A DNA stretch of 64,000 nt, from NCBI RefSeq assembly GCF_012034245.1, contig NZ_JAATEO010000013.1, forward strand, positions 94,814 to 158,813, given 5' to 3'. Each line of letters begins with the position of its first letter. The first letter of the stretch is position 1. Of this stretch, positions 26,964 through 38,821 are shown in pieces. Origin of the DNA: Micromonospora thermarum. Its GTDB lineage: Bacteria > Actinomycetota > Actinomycetes > Mycobacteriales > Micromonosporaceae. The translations under genes and the position numbers were made by a program. Under the pieces are notes generated by a model. That model was not told where the DNA came from and made no database searches. It was given only the letters and a program-made list of their open reading frames with translations.

Positions 26964-29570
26964 TCACTGCTTGAGCATGTTGTCCAGCAGCAGGGCGCAG
27001 CGGATCAGGCCGAGGTGGCTGTAGGCCTGCGGGTGGTTGCCCAGCCCGCGCTCGGCGAGGGGGTCGTACTGCTCGGGCAGCAGCCCGGTCGGCCCGGCGG
27101 TGTCGATCATCAGGGCGAACAGCTCCTCCGCGTCCGTGCGGCGGCCGGTGCGCAGGTACGCCTCGATCAGCCACGCCGTGCAGATGTGGAAGCCGCCCTC
27201 GCGGCCGGGCAGGCCGTCGTCCCAGTGGTAGCGGTAGACGACCGGGCCGCTGCGCAGATCCGCCTCGATCTTCAGCACCGTCGACAGGAAGCGCGGGTCG
27301 TCGCCGGGGAGCAGCCCGGAGATCCCGATCCAGAGCGAGGACGCGTCGCTGTCCTCGTGCCCGTACGCGACGCTGTACGCCTCGGCGTGCTCGTGCCAGC
27401 CGTACTCCAGCACGTTGGCGCCGATCCGGTCCCGCAGCTCGACCCACTCCGGCCGGTCCTCCCCGCCGTGCTGGCGCACGACGTGCAGTGCCCGGTCGAC
27501 GGTCATCCAGCACATGACCTTGGAGAAGATGTGGTGCCGGGGTGGGAGGCGGGCCTCCCAGATGCCGTGGTCCGGCTCGTGCCAGCGGCGGCGGACCGCC
27601 TCGACCATGTTCTCCAGGACCCGCCACTCGTCGTCGCGGACCGAGCCGCGCGCGTCGGCCACGGCGGCGATCAGGTCGGCGATCGGACCGAAGACGTCGA
27701 GCTGGAGCTGGTGGTTGGCCAGGTTGCCGACCCGGACCGGCCGGGAGCCGGCGTACCCGGGCAGCGTGTCGATGACCGCCTCGGCGCCCAGCTCGTAGCC
27801 GTCGACCGTGTAGAGCGGGTGCAGCCGCTCCGGATGCCCGCCGGTGCGTTCCACGACGCCGTCGATCCAGCGCAGCAGCGCCTCCGCCTCCTCGGTCGAG
27901 CCGAGGTCGACCAGGGCGCGGGCGGTCATCGCCGCGTCGCGCAGCCAGCAGTAGCGGTAGTCCCAGTTGCGGACACCGCCCAGCTCCTCCGGCAGCGAGG
28001 TGGTCGCGGCGGCCAGGATCGAGCCGGACGGCTCGTGGCAGAGCCCGCGCAGGGTGAGCGCGCTGCGGGCGACCAGGTCCCGGGCGGTGTTCGGTAGCCG
28101 CAGCGAGGCCACCCAGTCCTTCCAGGGCTGTTCCGCCGCGGCCTGCCGCTCGTGGATCGGCAACCGGTGGTGTTCCAGGCTGTGGGTGCCGAAGCGCATC
28201 TCCAGCACGATCTGTCCGCCGGCGGCGGAGAGGTCGACGACGGCCTTGGCCGTCTCGTACACGCCGTCACCGCGGACCTGCCACTCGACTCCGGGGGAGT
28301 AGAGCGCGACCGGCTCGTTGGAGCCGAGCACGAGCAGGCCGTCGCCGAGCGGTTGCAACTGGACGGCCACCTGCCCGAACTCGGGCCGGGGGGCGAACTC
28401 CAGGCGGACCCGGCCGCGGCCGGTGAGCACCCGGACCAGGGTCGAGTCGGCGCTGACGATCGCCGGGCCCTCCGGCGTGGTCTCGGTGTCCGGGATGTCG
28501 AGCCAGTCGGTCACGGTCAGGCCGGACCAGCGGGTCTCGACGGTCATCGTGCCCGACCGGTACCGCTGGCCGAGCGGGATGCCGCCGCGCTCCGGCGCGA
28601 CGCTGAAGTATCCGGCCGGGCTGCCGCCGACCAGGTCGGCGAAGATCGCCGCCGAGTCGGGCTTGGGGTTGCAGAGCCAGGTGATCTTGGCCTCGGGGGT
28701 GAGCAGCGCGACCGTACGGCCGTTGGCCAGCATCGAGTGCCGCTCGATGGGCACCGCCCGCTCGCCGAACAGCCAGTGCCGCCGGGTCTCCAGCAGCAGC
28801 CCGAGGGCCCGGGCCGCCTCGATCGGCTCGGCCACCCGGTACTGCGCCTTGGTGTCGCCCGGCCCGATCTTGATGCCGACGTCCGGACCGTGCAGGTTGC
28901 CGAAGGCGTTCTCGTCGGTGACGTCGTCGCCGATGAACAGCACCGCGCTCGCGGAGAGCTGGGTGCGGAGCTGGTCGACGGCCGTGCCCTTGTGGGTGGC
29001 CACCACCGACAGCTCGATGACCTCCTTGCCCTGGGTGACGGTGACGCCGTCCCAGGTCGCGGGGCCACCGCGGACCGCCTCGATCGCGGCGGCGGCGACC
29101 TGCGGGTCGACCCCGCGGGTGTGCACGGCCACGCTTGCCGGCTTGCGCTCCAGCCGGATCCCGGGATGGGCGGCGGCGATCTCCCGGAGCGTGTCGCGCA
29201 GCCGGGTGCGGACGGCGATCAGCTCGGGGGAGAGCCGCTCGACGAAGCCGATGTCGAACTCCGAGCCGTGGCTGCCGACGAGGTGGACCTCGCTGGGCAG
29301 CCGGGACAGCGCGGCCAGGTCGCGCAACGCCCGGCCGGAGACCACCGCCACGGTGGTCTGCGGCAGCGCGGCGAGCGCGCGCACCGCGGCCACCGACTCC
29401 GGCAGCGGTACGGCCTTGCTCGGGTCCTCGACGATCGGTGCGAGCGTGCCGTCGTAGTCGCAGGCGATGAGCAGCTGCGGGACGCGGGCGATCCGGCCGA
29501 TGGCGGTGCGCAGCTCCGGGTCCAGGCTGCCGGCGGCGGACGTGACGATGTCGGTGGTGGCAGCGTTCAC
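26964..29570 (-). CDS. otsB: Trehalose-6-phosphate phosphatase fused to a GH15 (glucoamylase/trehalase) domain
   Basis: An 868-residue two-domain protein. Residues about 25-265 form the HAD-type phosphatase OtsB, with [18 protein letters not shown] as motif I and [14 protein letters not shown] as motif IV. The rest is a GH15 module: a beta-sandwich (about 285-490), then an (alpha/alpha)6 barrel with [34 protein letters not shown] and LLPEQYDP around the catalytic acids. GH15 proteins in mycobacteria include a trehalase, so the fusion could make trehalose and cut it, or cut another alpha-glucoside. GTG 29570 overlaps the otsA stop as GTGA. Confidence 0.9.
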   Translation of the reverse strand: MNAATTDIVTSAAGSLDPELRTAIGRIARVPQLLIACDYDGTLAPIVEDPSKAVPLPESVAAVRALAALPQTTVAVVSGRALRDLAALSRLPSEVHLVGSHGSEFDIGFVERLSPELIAVRTRLRDTLREIAAAHPGIRLERKPASVAVHTRGVDPQVAAAAIEAVRGGPATWDGVTVTQGKEVIELSVVATHKGTAVDQLRTQLSASAVLFIGDDVTDENAFGNLHGPDVGIKIGPGDTKAQYRVAEPIEAARALGLLLETRRHWLFGERAVPIERHSMLANGRTVALLTPEAKITWLCNPKPDSAAIFADLVGGSPAGYFSVAPERGGIPLGQRYRSGTMTVETRWSGLTVTDWLDIPDTETTPEGPAIVSADSTLVRVLTGRGRVRLEFAPRPEFGQVAVQLQPLGDGLLVLGSNEPVALYSPGVEWQVRGDGVYETAKAVVDLSAAGGQIVLEMRFGTHSLEHHRLPIHERQAAAEQPWKDWVASLRLPNTARDLVARSALTLRGLCHEPSGSILAAATTSLPEELGGVRNWDYRYCWLRDAAMTARALVDLGSTEEAEALLRWIDGVVERTGGHPERLHPLYTVDGYELGAEAVIDTLPGYAGSRPVRVGNLANHQLQLDVFGPIADLIAAVADARGSVRDDEWRVLENMVEAVRRRWHEPDHGIWEARLPPRHHIFSKVMCWMTVDRALHVVRQHGGEDRPEWVELRDRIGANVLEYGWHEHAEAYSVAYGHEDSDASSLWIGISGLLPGDDPRFLSTVLKIEADLRSGPVVYRYHWDDGLPGREGGFHICTAWLIEAYLRTGRRTDAEELFALMIDTAGPTGLLPEQYDPLAERGLGNHPQAYSHLGLIRCALLLDNMLKQ

Positions 29571-30967
29571 GAGGCGTCCGCCTCCGGCACACCGAGCTCG
29601 GTGAGGAACGACTTCGCCCAGTGCCCCACGTCGTGGGTGCGCAGATGGCGTTGCATTGTCCGCATACGGCGACGGGCCTCCGGCTTCTCCACGTGCACGG
29701 CCCGTAGCAGGGCGTCCTTGACCGCGTCGGGGTCGTGCGGGTTGCACAGGAACGCCTGACGCAGCTCGGTGGCGGCGCCGGCGAACTCACTGAGCACGAG
29801 CGCGCCGCCCTGGTCGGCGCGCGATGCGACGTACTCCTTGGCCACCAGATTCATTCCGTCTCGCAGCGGGGTCACCATCATCACGTCGGCGGCGGCGTAC
29901 ATCGCGGCCAGCTCGGTGCGACTGTACGACTGATGCAGATAATGCACCGCCGGGACGCCGACCCTGCCGAATTCGCCATTAATCCGACCAACCTCGCGCT
30001 CGACCTTGACGCGAAGTGCCTGGTAGTGCTCCACCCGCTCCCGGCTCGGCGTCGCCACCTGCACCATAACCGCGTCCGGCACTGTCAACTTTCCGTCAGC
30101 CAGCAGCTCGCGGAACGCCTTGAGCCGCAACTCGATGCCCTTGGTGTAGTCGAGCCGGTCGACGCCCAGGATGATCGTCTTCGGGTTGCCCAGCTCCTCG
30201 CGGATCTCCTTGGCCCGCGCCTGGATGGCTGGGTCGGTGGCCAGCCGCTCCATCTCCTTGGTGTCGATCGAGATGGGGAAGGCGCCCGCCTTCACCTGGC
30301 GGCCGTCCACCTGGATCATCTGCCCCTCGTAGCGGAGGCCGAGCAGGTGCCGGGCCAGCCGGACGAAGTTCTGCGCCGCCAGCCGCTGCTGGAAGCCCAC
30401 CAGGTCCGCGCCGAGCAGCCCGCGCAGGATCTCGGTGCGGAACGGCATCTGCATGAACAGCTCGATCGGCGGAAACGGGATGTGCAGGAAGAAGCCGATG
30501 CGCAGGTCGGGCCGCAGCTCACGGAGCATCGCCGGCACGAGCTGGAGCTGGTAGTCCTGCACCCACACCGTCGCGCCCTCGGCCGCGACGTCCGCCGCGG
30601 CCTCCGCGAACCGGGCGTTGACCAGGCGGTACGCCTCCCGCCAGCGTCGCTCGTAGACCGGCGTCTCGACCGCGTCGTGGTAGAGCGGCCAGATCGTGGC
30701 GTTGGACTGCCCCTCGTAGTAGCGCTCCAGTTCGTCGGCGCTGAGCGGCACCGGGTGCAGCCGGATCCCCTCCAGGTCGAACGGCTCGGGCGCGGCGCCG
30801 GTGCCGCCGGCCCAGCCGACCCAGGTGCCCTTGTGCTCGGCGAGGACCGGGTGCAGGGCGGTGACCAGTCCGCCCGGACTGCGTCGCCACTGCCGCCCCT
30901 CGGGTGTGCTCACCTCATCGACGGGCAGGCGGTTGGCCACTACGACAAAGGAGCTACGGACGGTCAC
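29567..30967 (-). CDS. otsA: Trehalose-6-phosphate synthase OtsA
   Basis: A 466-residue GT20 enzyme that makes trehalose 6-phosphate from UDP/ADP-glucose and glucose 6-phosphate. Motifs include [20 protein letters not shown], the HIPFPP loop, [20 protein letters not shown] and [18 protein letters not shown] (the donor-binding region). The start GTG 30967 has GGAGGTGG eight bases upstream. It forms a two-gene operon with the phosphatase-GH15 fusion, so substrate passes directly to the downstream enzyme. The pathway supports osmotic and stress protection and spore resistance in actinomycetes. Confidence 0.95.
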   Translation of the reverse strand: MTVRSSFVVVANRLPVDEVSTPEGRQWRRSPGGLVTALHPVLAEHKGTWVGWAGGTGAAPEPFDLEGIRLHPVPLSADELERYYEGQSNATIWPLYHDAVETPVYERRWREAYRLVNARFAEAAADVAAEGATVWVQDYQLQLVPAMLRELRPDLRIGFFLHIPFPPIELFMQMPFRTEILRGLLGADLVGFQQRLAAQNFVRLARHLLGLRYEGQMIQVDGRQVKAGAFPISIDTKEMERLATDPAIQARAKEIREELGNPKTIILGVDRLDYTKGIELRLKAFRELLADGKLTVPDAVMVQVATPSRERVEHYQALRVKVEREVGRINGEFGRVGVPAVHYLHQSYSRTELAAMYAAADVMMVTPLRDGMNLVAKEYVASRADQGGALVLSEFAGAATELRQAFLCNPHDPDAVKDALLRAVHVEKPEARRRMRTMQRHLRTHDVGHWAKSFLTELGVPEADAS

Positions 30968-31272
30968 GTTCGGCCACCTCCGGGTGCTGACAGGTCCACC
31001 GCGATGAGCGTACTGAGCGTAGCTGCGGCGTCTGGCGCCCCGTGTCGGAGTTACCTACCCGTCCCACGTCCGCCGAATCGCGGGCGTGATCTTGCCGACA
31101 GCGGTCCCCGTACCTGGAAGAGGGCGGGGTGATGTGGGCGGAGCGCGGCGTACCTGTCAGGATTGACGACGGCGTGCGTGCGGCCGGCTCCCGGCCGGCG
31201 GCGGCGGGCGGAAGTCGCGGCCCGCGCCCGCCACAAGCTCGCGACCGCAACCCGACGGAGGTAGCCCGCACC
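30968..31272. other. Divergent intergenic region between otsA and ettA
   Basis: About 305 bases with no convincing gene. It must hold promoters for both otsA and ettA. CGGAGGTAG near its right end is the ettA ribosome-binding site. In-frame codons upstream of ettA look non-coding. No strong palindrome was seen. Confidence 0.4.
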
Positions 31273-32949
<1,677 letters not shown>

Positions 32950-32951
32950 GC

Positions 32952-33398
32952 ATGGCGGACCGTTTCGTCTACCACTGCACCCTCCGGTGGTCCGACCTGG
33001 ACGCGTACGGCCACGTCAACAACTCGCGCTTCCTCACGCTGTACGAGGAGGCGCGGGTGGCGTTGATGTTCGCCGGCGGCCGGGCGTGGGGAGTGGGCTC
33101 GTTCGCCGACGGAGTGGTGATCCGCCGGCACGAGGTCGACTACCTGCGGCCGGTCGACTACGCCCTCGGCCGGGCCACCGCGGAGGCGGCGCCGACGGTG
33201 CGGATCGAGATGTGGGTGGCGGAGATCCGTGCCGCGGCCTTCACCGTCGCCTACGAGATGTACGACGGCGACCGTCTCGTCAGCCGCGCCCGGTCGGTGC
33301 TGGTGCCGTTCGACCTCGCCCTGCAACTGCCCCGGCGGCTGTCGCCGGAGGAGCGCGAGTTCCTCCTCACGTACGCCCCAGAGGGCGGCCCGGCGTGA
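32952..33398 (+). CDS. Acyl-CoA thioesterase (hotdog fold, 4HBT)
   Basis: A 148-residue hotdog-fold thioesterase. LRWSDLDAYGHVNNSRFLTLYEEAR carries the Asp and the HVNN motif of the 4-hydroxybenzoyl-CoA/YbgC subfamily. The substrate is likely an acyl-CoA of unknown chain length. The gene begins 2 nt after ettA and overlaps the next gene by 4 nt, so the three are a transcription unit; ettA-thioesterase pairing is common in actinobacteria, although the biological reason is unclear. Confidence 0.88.
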   Translation: MADRFVYHCTLRWSDLDAYGHVNNSRFLTLYEEARVALMFAGGRAWGVGSFADGVVIRRHEVDYLRPVDYALGRATAEAAPTVRIEMWVAEIRAAAFTVAYEMYDGDRLVSRARSVLVPFDLALQLPRRLSPEEREFLLTYAPEGGPA

Positions 33399-34108
33399 CC
33401 GGTCGGGACGCCGCCGGCCGGGAGGCCGCCGGGGCGGCGGTCGCGGGTCACGGGCTGGCCGGCGTCGCCGACGCGGGCGCGTTCCTGGCCCGGCTGGTCC
33501 GGCTGGACCGGGCGGCGCTGGTCCGGCTGCGGCCGGCCGGCACCGGGGACCGCACCACCCTCTGGGGACGCCTGCCGTGGGGAGTGCTGGTCGTCCGCAC
33601 GGTCGCCGGAACCGGCCCGGGCGACGTCACCGTGGCGGCCGGAGAGCTGCTGGCGGAGCTGACCGCCGGCGGCGCGGCGCTGCCCGGCGGGCGGGACGCC
33701 GACTGGCGCTGGCCGTTGCCGCCCGCGGCGAGCCGGCGGGTGGAGACCCTGCCGTCCGCCGAGGTGCGCCGGGTGGCGGCGGCGGCTGCGGACGCCCTGC
33801 GGGACGCCTCGGCGCACGGGGTGGGCGGACGCGCGGTCGGGCAGCGCGCCCTGCGCGACGCCCTCCTCGACCACGTGCCGGTGGTCGTCACCCCGGACGA
33901 CCCGCCCGGCGAGCCGGTCGAGGTCTCCCAGCGGTTGGTCCAGGGCGTGGTGCGCATGGGCTTCCTGGGCGCCGACGAGACGGCCGGCGGGGTGCAGGTG
34001 CGCGCCACCGGCCGGTGGGTCGGCCTGGTCGGCCCGTACGGAGCCGCATGGTCGCAGACGGCGACGGATCTTGCCGTCCGGGCGGTCGCCAATCACCCGT
34101 TCGGATGA
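33395..34108 (+). CDS. Conserved actinobacterial hypothetical protein
   Basis: A 237-residue soluble Ala/Arg/Gly-rich protein without recognised motifs. It has two moderately conserved-looking blocks, FLARLVRLDRAALVRLRP near the N-terminus and SQRLVQGVVRMGFLG near the C-terminus, and no signal peptide or membrane helix. GTG 33395 overlaps the thioesterase stop as GTGA, so it is the third gene of the ettA unit. I cannot assign a function. Confidence 0.7.
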   Translation: MTGRDAAGREAAGAAVAGHGLAGVADAGAFLARLVRLDRAALVRLRPAGTGDRTTLWGRLPWGVLVVRTVAGTGPGDVTVAAGELLAELTAGGAALPGGRDADWRWPLPPAASRRVETLPSAEVRRVAAAAADALRDASAHGVGGRAVGQRALRDALLDHVPVVVTPDDPPGEPVEVSQRLVQGVVRMGFLGADETAGGVQVRATGRWVGLVGPYGAAWSQTATDLAVRAVANHPFG

Positions 34109-34239
34109 TCCCAGATCATCCTTCTGTCCTGGGGCTGTCGTTGGGGGGATGCTTCCTCCCGGCTGTCCGGGTACCGTCCATCCTCGGATCCAACGCACCG
34201 TAGGCGTCCGGATCCGCTGGGGAGTGAGGTGCGCGAGCG

Positions 34240-34827
34240 ATGCCGTGGTGGTCATGGCGCCCCGGTCCCGCCAACGGCGGCGGTGACCCGGACAGTCGTA
34301 GCGGGATCACAGTGGAGGGCACCGTCCGGGTCGGGCCTCCGACCCCCCGTCAGCCGGGCGACAACTGCCCAGGTGCCGACCGTCCCCCGATCGCCGACAT
34401 GCCGGCGACCGTCGCACCGGTGACGCTCAGCCGGGTCTGCGACGCGCTCGACCTGCTCGACGTGCGCTACCTGGCCGACGGCGACGGGAACCTGCTGGCG
34501 ATGTGGGAGCGGCACGCCGTCCTGGTCACCCTTGAGGGCCCGGAGGACGAGATCCTGGTGATGCGGGCACGTCCACACGCGACGGTCCCGCCGGACTGGG
34601 AGGACCGGGCCTACCGCGTGGTCAACGAGTGGAACCACACCCGCCGCTTCTGCAAGGCGTACATCGGCGACCCGACCGAGCGCGGCCAGCTCCCGATCTA
34701 CGCGGAGCTCCAGGTGCCGTTCAGCGCCGGGGCGCACGACGCGCTGCTGGTCGAGATGCTCGACTGCGGGGCGGCGGTGGCCACCAGCTTCGTCGACTGG
34801 CTGCACGACGAGGGCGCCCTGCTCTGA
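34240..34827 (+). CDS. YbjN domain protein
   Basis: A 195-residue protein. The first 65 residues (MPWWSWRPGPANGGGDPDSR onward) are a variable Pro/Gly-rich leader. From LSRVCDALDLLDVRYLADGDGNLLAMW to the end it matches the YbjN (T3SS-chaperone-like) fold, with VVNEWNHTRRFCKAYIGDP as the typical helix-strand segment. YbjN proteins are small dimeric stress-related factors of unclear biochemistry. The start at ATG 34240 has TGAGGTG nine bases upstream. It is monocistronic and convergent with the globin gene. Confidence 0.78.
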   Translation: MPWWSWRPGPANGGGDPDSRSGITVEGTVRVGPPTPRQPGDNCPGADRPPIADMPATVAPVTLSRVCDALDLLDVRYLADGDGNLLAMWERHAVLVTLEGPEDEILVMRARPHATVPPDWEDRAYRVVNEWNHTRRFCKAYIGDPTERGQLPIYAELQVPFSAGAHDALLVEMLDCGAAVATSFVDWLHDEGALL

Positions 34828-34858
34828 GGGGCGGTCGTCGCCACCCCACCCGTTCGGG

Positions 34859-35275
34859 TCACGCCGGCTCGGCCGGGTCCTCCATCACGTTCACCATGAA
34901 GTACGCGGCCCGCTCCAGGTACTCCCAGAGCGCGGCGGCGAGATGGGGCGGCAGGTCCAGCCGGTCCACGGCGTGCCGCATGTGCTTCAGCCACGCGTCG
35001 CGCTCGGCGGCCCCGATCCGGAACGGCGCGTGCCGCATCCGCAGGCGCGGGTGCCCCCGCTGGGCGGAGTACGTGTTCGGGCCGCCCCAGTACTGCATCA
35101 GGAACAGGGTCATCCGGTCCGCCGCCGGCCCCAGGTCCTCCGGGTACATCGGGCGCAGCAGGGGGTCGGTGGCGACGCCCGCGTAGAACTCGTCCACCAG
35201 CCTGCGGAATGTCGGCTCCCCGCCGACCGCCTCGAAGAAGGTCGTCGGCGCACCGGGCTCAGCTGTGGGATTCAC
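34859..35275 (-). CDS. glbO: Group II truncated haemoglobin (trHbO-like)
   Basis: A 138-residue 2-over-2 globin. FFEAVGGEPTFRRLVDEFYAGV is the N-terminal B-helix region, MTLFLMQYWGGPNTYSAQRG is the CD/E region, and RHAPFRIGAAERDAWLKHM contains the proximal His on helix F. Trp at the G8 position (WLKHM) identifies group II (O-type). These bind O2 and peroxide and may protect against oxidative or nitrosative stress. The start is GTG 35275. It is convergent with the YbjN gene. Confidence 0.92.
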   Translation of the reverse strand: MNPTAEPGAPTTFFEAVGGEPTFRRLVDEFYAGVATDPLLRPMYPEDLGPAADRMTLFLMQYWGGPNTYSAQRGHPRLRMRHAPFRIGAAERDAWLKHMRHAVDRLDLPPHLAAALWEYLERAAYFMVNVMEDPAEPA

Positions 35276-35353
35276 CGTTCCATCCTGCCAGGTGCCCCGG
35301 TGCCGGTCCGGCGCCGCCCGCTGTGGGCCGGATCACCGCCGTCGCGGGGCCGG

Positions 35354-36787
35354 TCAGGTCACCACGTGCCAGTGGCGCCCCGACTCGCCCGACCGGCCGC
35401 CGTCCGGCTGCTCGCCGGGACCGCGACCGCCCGTCGGGGACCGGCCCGGCCCTCCGGACGAGCGGGACGGGTGCGGATCGGGTCGCGGCGCGCGCGTCGT
35501 GCCGTCCGGCTCGGTCGCCGGCCGGCCACCCTGCTGGGCGGCGGTGACCGCCGCGTCGACGGTGGCCGGGCTCGGCCAGCTCAGCGCGGCGAGGGTCATC
35601 AGCAGGACGCCCGCCGCGCTCCACACCCCGACCACGAGCGGGATGGAGAACCGGTCGGCGAGCAGGCCGGTCACCAGGACCGCCAGGCCCTGGATCACCT
35701 GGATGCCGGTCGCCATGACGCCGAAGGCCCGCGCGCGGAAGCCGTCCGGCAGGGCCCGCACGAACAGGCCGTTGGCCATCGGCAGCATGCCGGCGACGGC
35801 GAACCCGCACGCGGCGGCCAGCAACGCCACCACCAGCGGTGGCGGGTCGAACAGGGCGGGGACCAGCGTCAGGGGGGCCAGGACGGCCAGGGGCCGCATC
35901 AGCGCCAGCCGCCGGGCCGGTGCGATCGCGCGGCCGACGATCAGGCCGCCGAGGATGAACCCGACCGGGTTGGCGGCCATGATGACCGCCTGGGCAGCGC
36001 CCCGTCCCATGTCGTCGGCGTGTCGTCCCGCCCACGCCGCCGCGAGGCCCTCCGGGACGATCGAGAACAGCATCGCGCTGAACACCAGGATCGCGATGGC
36101 GCGCAGCACCGGGGTGCCGAAGACGATGCGGAAGCCCTCACCGGTCTCCCGGAACAGGTGGCTGCGGTGGGCGGCGGTCATGGCGGGCGGGTGGTCGGCC
36201 ACGCCGAGGCGGAGGAGGACGGCCGACGCGCCGAAGGTCGCCGCGTTGACCAGCAGGGCGGCGGCCGGGTTCGCCGCGGCGATGGCGGCGCCGGCCAGGT
36301 AGCCGACGACCTGCGCGGCCTGGCCGACGCTGGCGTTCACGGACAGGCCGACCACGAGGCGGTCACCGCTCAGGATGAGCGGCATGAGCGCCGACCGCGC
36401 GGCCTGGCTCGGCGGGTTGGCCAGGGTGGCGAGGAAGAGCAGGGCCAGGATCGCCGGGCTCGGCATCCCGGGGATCGCGATGACCAGCAGCAGCGCCATC
36501 CGGACGAGGTCGCAGGTGACCATGACCCGCCGGTACGGGTACCGCTCGGCGAGCGTCGCGAGCAACGGGCCGCCGACGAGCCAGGGCAGGTAGCTGACGG
36601 CGAACGCGGCGGCGGAGAGCGCCACCGACTCGGTCTCCCGGTAGATCAGCAGGGTGACGGCGGCCTTCGCGATGTAGTCGCCGATCCAGCCCAGCGTGCT
36701 CGCCGTGAAGACGGCCCGGTACTCGCGTTGCGCGAACACCTCGCGGAAGGTGGCCGGCCCTTCCGGAGAAGGTCGCTCGTCGGACAC
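35354..36787 (-). CDS. MFS transporter
   Basis: A major facilitator of about 477 residues with 10-12 hydrophobic helices and the short cytoplasmic loop LATLAERYPYRRVMVTCD, a variant of the family motif A. Sequence and layout match MFS_3/enterobactin-exporter-type drug or siderophore exporters. The C-terminal 60 residues are a hydrophilic Pro/Gly/Ser/Arg-rich tail. GTG 36787 is chosen because GGAGG lies five bases upstream; ATG 36799 is in frame. A hairpin with an 8-bp stem (36875-36882 with 36888-36895) lies in the upstream region and could be an operator or attenuator. The substrate is unknown. Confidence 0.87.
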   Translation of the reverse strand: MSDERPSPEGPATFREVFAQREYRAVFTASTLGWIGDYIAKAAVTLLIYRETESVALSAAAFAVSYLPWLVGGPLLATLAERYPYRRVMVTCDLVRMALLLVIAIPGMPSPAILALLFLATLANPPSQAARSALMPLILSGDRLVVGLSVNASVGQAAQVVGYLAGAAIAAANPAAALLVNAATFGASAVLLRLGVADHPPAMTAAHRSHLFRETGEGFRIVFGTPVLRAIAILVFSAMLFSIVPEGLAAAWAGRHADDMGRGAAQAVIMAANPVGFILGGLIVGRAIAPARRLALMRPLAVLAPLTLVPALFDPPPLVVALLAAACGFAVAGMLPMANGLFVRALPDGFRARAFGVMATGIQVIQGLAVLVTGLLADRFSIPLVVGVWSAAGVLLMTLAALSWPSPATVDAAVTAAQQGGRPATEPDGTTRAPRPDPHPSRSSGGPGRSPTGGRGPGEQPDGGRSGESGRHWHVVT

Positions 36788-37017
36788 CGTCGCCTCCATC
36801 GTTCCGCTGGCGGCCACTCGTGATGGTCCGGCCTGGGAACCGTCGTCAGATCTGCCGATCAGCGAGGACGTGACCACGCTCCGAGGGGGAGCGTGTGCAC
36901 CGGATTCTGCCCGAAAGTCCGACAACTGGCTAGGCCGGACGGGTTGATCGTCGCATCGCCGACTGAACGAACGGACGATACCCGAGGGGCCGGCCGGCGG
37001 GAACCCTGCCGTTTCCG

Positions 37018-38067
37018 TCAGGTGGCGCCGCCGACCCCGGTCTCACCGGGGGCCCGTGCCGGCAGGCCCGGGTAGAGCCGGGCGGCGGCGATCTTGGCGG
37101 TGATCCCGGAATTCTCCAGGGCCTCGGCCAGCCGGCGACGCAGCTCCCGACCGACCGCGAACTGCCCGTCCGCCGTCGTCTTCACCACCGTACGGATCAC
37201 CGCGCCCTCCACCGTCATCTGCTCGACGCCCAGCACCTCCGGCGCCTCGACGATCTCCGGTGCCAGCTCCGGGTCCAGCGCGACGGAGGCGGCCGCCGTC
37301 CGCAGCACCGCCGTCGCCTCCTCGGTGCTGGCGAAGCCGATCGGCAGGTCGACGACGACCAGCGCCCAGCCCTGGCTCTTGTTGCCGACCCGGATGATCT
37401 CGCCGTTGCGGATGTACCAGAGCACGCCCCGCCCGTCCCGGACCGTCGTCACCCGCAGCCCCACCGACTCGACCACGCCGGTGGCCTCGCCCAGGTCGAC
37501 GGTGTCGCCCACGCCGTACTGGTCCTCGATCAGCATGAACAGGCCGGCGATCAGGTCCTTCACCAGGCTCTGCGCGCCGAAGCCCAGCGCCACGCCGGCG
37601 ATGCCCGCGCTGGCGAGCAGCGGCGCCAGGTCGAAGCTGAACTCCTTGAGCACCATCAGCAGCGCGATACCGAAGATGAACGCGGTGGAGAGGCTGCGCA
37701 GCACGGACCCGATCGCCTCGGCCCGTTGGCGCCGCCGCTCCGGGACGAACTCGCCCGGCTCGGCCGCCGCCGTGGGGATCCGCTCCCGCAGCGGCCGCAG
37801 CATGGTGGGCACGCCCGCGTCGGTGGTGGTGCGGACGAGCCGCTTGATCGTCCGGTGCACGAGCCACCGGGCCGCCACGGCCAGCAGCACGATCAGGATG
37901 ATGCGCAGCGGCTTGACCAGGATCCAGTAGCTGCCCTCGGCGAACCAGACGGACCCGGTCAGGTCCCAGGCGCCCTCGCAGAGCGGCTCGTCGAGGCACT
38001 CCGGGCTCGGCGACTGGTCGGGAGCGGGCGTCGGCGCGGCGACGGTCGACACGATGGCGGCATCCAC
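37018..38067 (-). CDS. MscS-family small-conductance mechanosensitive channel
   Basis: A 349-residue inner-membrane channel. After a short Pro-rich extracytoplasmic start and a helix near residue 45 (LRIILIVLLAVAARWLV), a cytosolic linker leads to the pore region. The pore segment is APLLASAGIAGVALGFGAQSLVKDLIAGLF (in parts), where the Gly/Ala-packed TM3 is diagnostic. The MscS beta domain DTVDLGEATGVVESVGLRVTTVRD and a C-terminal alpha/beta domain complete it. It opens on hypo-osmotic shock. GTG 38067 is taken as the start, since upstream codons are non-homologous. Confidence 0.88.
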   Translation of the reverse strand: MDAAIVSTVAAPTPAPDQSPSPECLDEPLCEGAWDLTGSVWFAEGSYWILVKPLRIILIVLLAVAARWLVHRTIKRLVRTTTDAGVPTMLRPLRERIPTAAAEPGEFVPERRRQRAEAIGSVLRSLSTAFIFGIALLMVLKEFSFDLAPLLASAGIAGVALGFGAQSLVKDLIAGLFMLIEDQYGVGDTVDLGEATGVVESVGLRVTTVRDGRGVLWYIRNGEIIRVGNKSQGWALVVVDLPIGFASTEEATAVLRTAAASVALDPELAPEIVEAPEVLGVEQMTVEGAVIRTVVKTTADGQFAVGRELRRRLAEALENSGITAKIAAARLYPGLPARAPGETGVGGAT

Positions 38068-38211
38068 CCTGTCTTCGTACCGCAAGCGGCCGGACCGCTG
38101 CCCGGCGACCCGCCCGGGCGTGACCCGGGGCTCGGGGACGGGTCGTGTGATCAGGGCGAACCGGTCATCGGTGGCAGGGGCGGGGAAAGCTTCGGTGGGG
38201 GACGCCGGATT

Positions 38212-38325
38212 AGTACGTGAAGTCCCGGAAAGCCGTATACCCGTCGTGACGTGCAAGAACGTCCCGCGAAGATCATCGGGCACAACGCGATACCGCTGCT
38301 CCGTCACGTTCATCTCCACCAGCAC
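38212..38325 (-). pseudogene. Possible IS481-type transposase N-terminal remnant
   Basis: On the minus strand, codons from 38325 read VLVEMNVTEQRYR, which resembles the opening of actinobacterial IS481 transposases (LVE...VVEQRY...). The following residues only weakly fit the helix-turn-helix (VTTGIRLSGTSRT) and the catalytic domain is absent, so this would be a decayed fragment. TGTTGG just upstream (38343-38338) is compatible with an IS481 end. The call is by pattern only. Confidence 0.3.
38269..38284 (+). repeat. Left copy of 16-bp direct repeat bounding the 38-39.6 kb island
   Basis: AAGATCATCGGGCACA occurs here and again at 39622-39637 in the same orientation. The two copies bracket a less GC-rich stretch with only two small genes. 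Confidence 0.6.
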
Positions 38326-38345
38326 TCGGCGGCGCGACCAACAAT

Positions 38346-38387
38346 GAAGCCCCGGACCGCCTGATGATGGGCAGTTTCCGGGGCTTC
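38346..38387. terminator. Hairpin with 11-bp perfect stem
   Basis: GAAGCCCCGGA at 38346-38356 pairs with TCCGGGGCTTC at 38377-38387 across a 20-nt loop. It separates the mechanosensitive channel region from the small island gene and probably terminates transcripts entering the island. Confidence 0.5.
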
Positions 38388-38512
38388 GGTGTTGAGAGTT
38401 ACGACCAGGGCGTGCCTCCGGCGGGGCGCTCGGGCACTCCGGGATGGCTTAGGGCCAAAGAGCCGGGAGCCGCCGCAAGGTTTGTCTGGCCCGTGAGCGG
38501 GGAGTAGCGCCC

Positions 38513-38821
38513 GTGGAGTACCAGAGACTGAGCCAGGAGCAGGCCGCCGCCCAGTTCTGGGACGGCATGCGCTGCGTGGCCAACGTCGCAACCACCACGG
38601 GTAACAAGACCCTGTTTCAGGCGATCCAGGTGGTGGGTCAGGCGGCCATGGCTGTCGGGATCCCGATCCCGGACACCGGGGAGTTCGTGCGGTGCCCCAT
38701 GTGCGACGCGATGCCTGGCCAGCGTTGTATCAACGTGGTGGGCCACCCGCTGCCGGATCATCTCCATCCAGAGCGGACCGAGCGTGCGCGCCGGCTGCGA
38801 GAGGAGATCGGCAAGCCGTAG
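38513..38821 (+). CDS. Small zinc-finger-like protein of mobile-element type
   Basis: A 102-residue protein. The N-terminal two-thirds are helical (LSQEQAAAQFWDGMRCVANV). The C-terminal part has CPMCDAMPGQRC followed by GHPLPDHLHPERTERARRL, a Cys/His arrangement seen in small proteins of actinobacterial phages and integrative elements. GTG 38513 follows GGGGAGTAG. Its codon usage is less GC-biased than its neighbours, in keeping with horizontal origin. The function is unknown. Confidence 0.65.
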   Translation: MEYQRLSQEQAAAQFWDGMRCVANVATTTGNKTLFQAIQVVGQAAMAVGIPIPDTGEFVRCPMCDAMPGQRCINVVGHPLPDHLHPERTERARRLREEIGKP

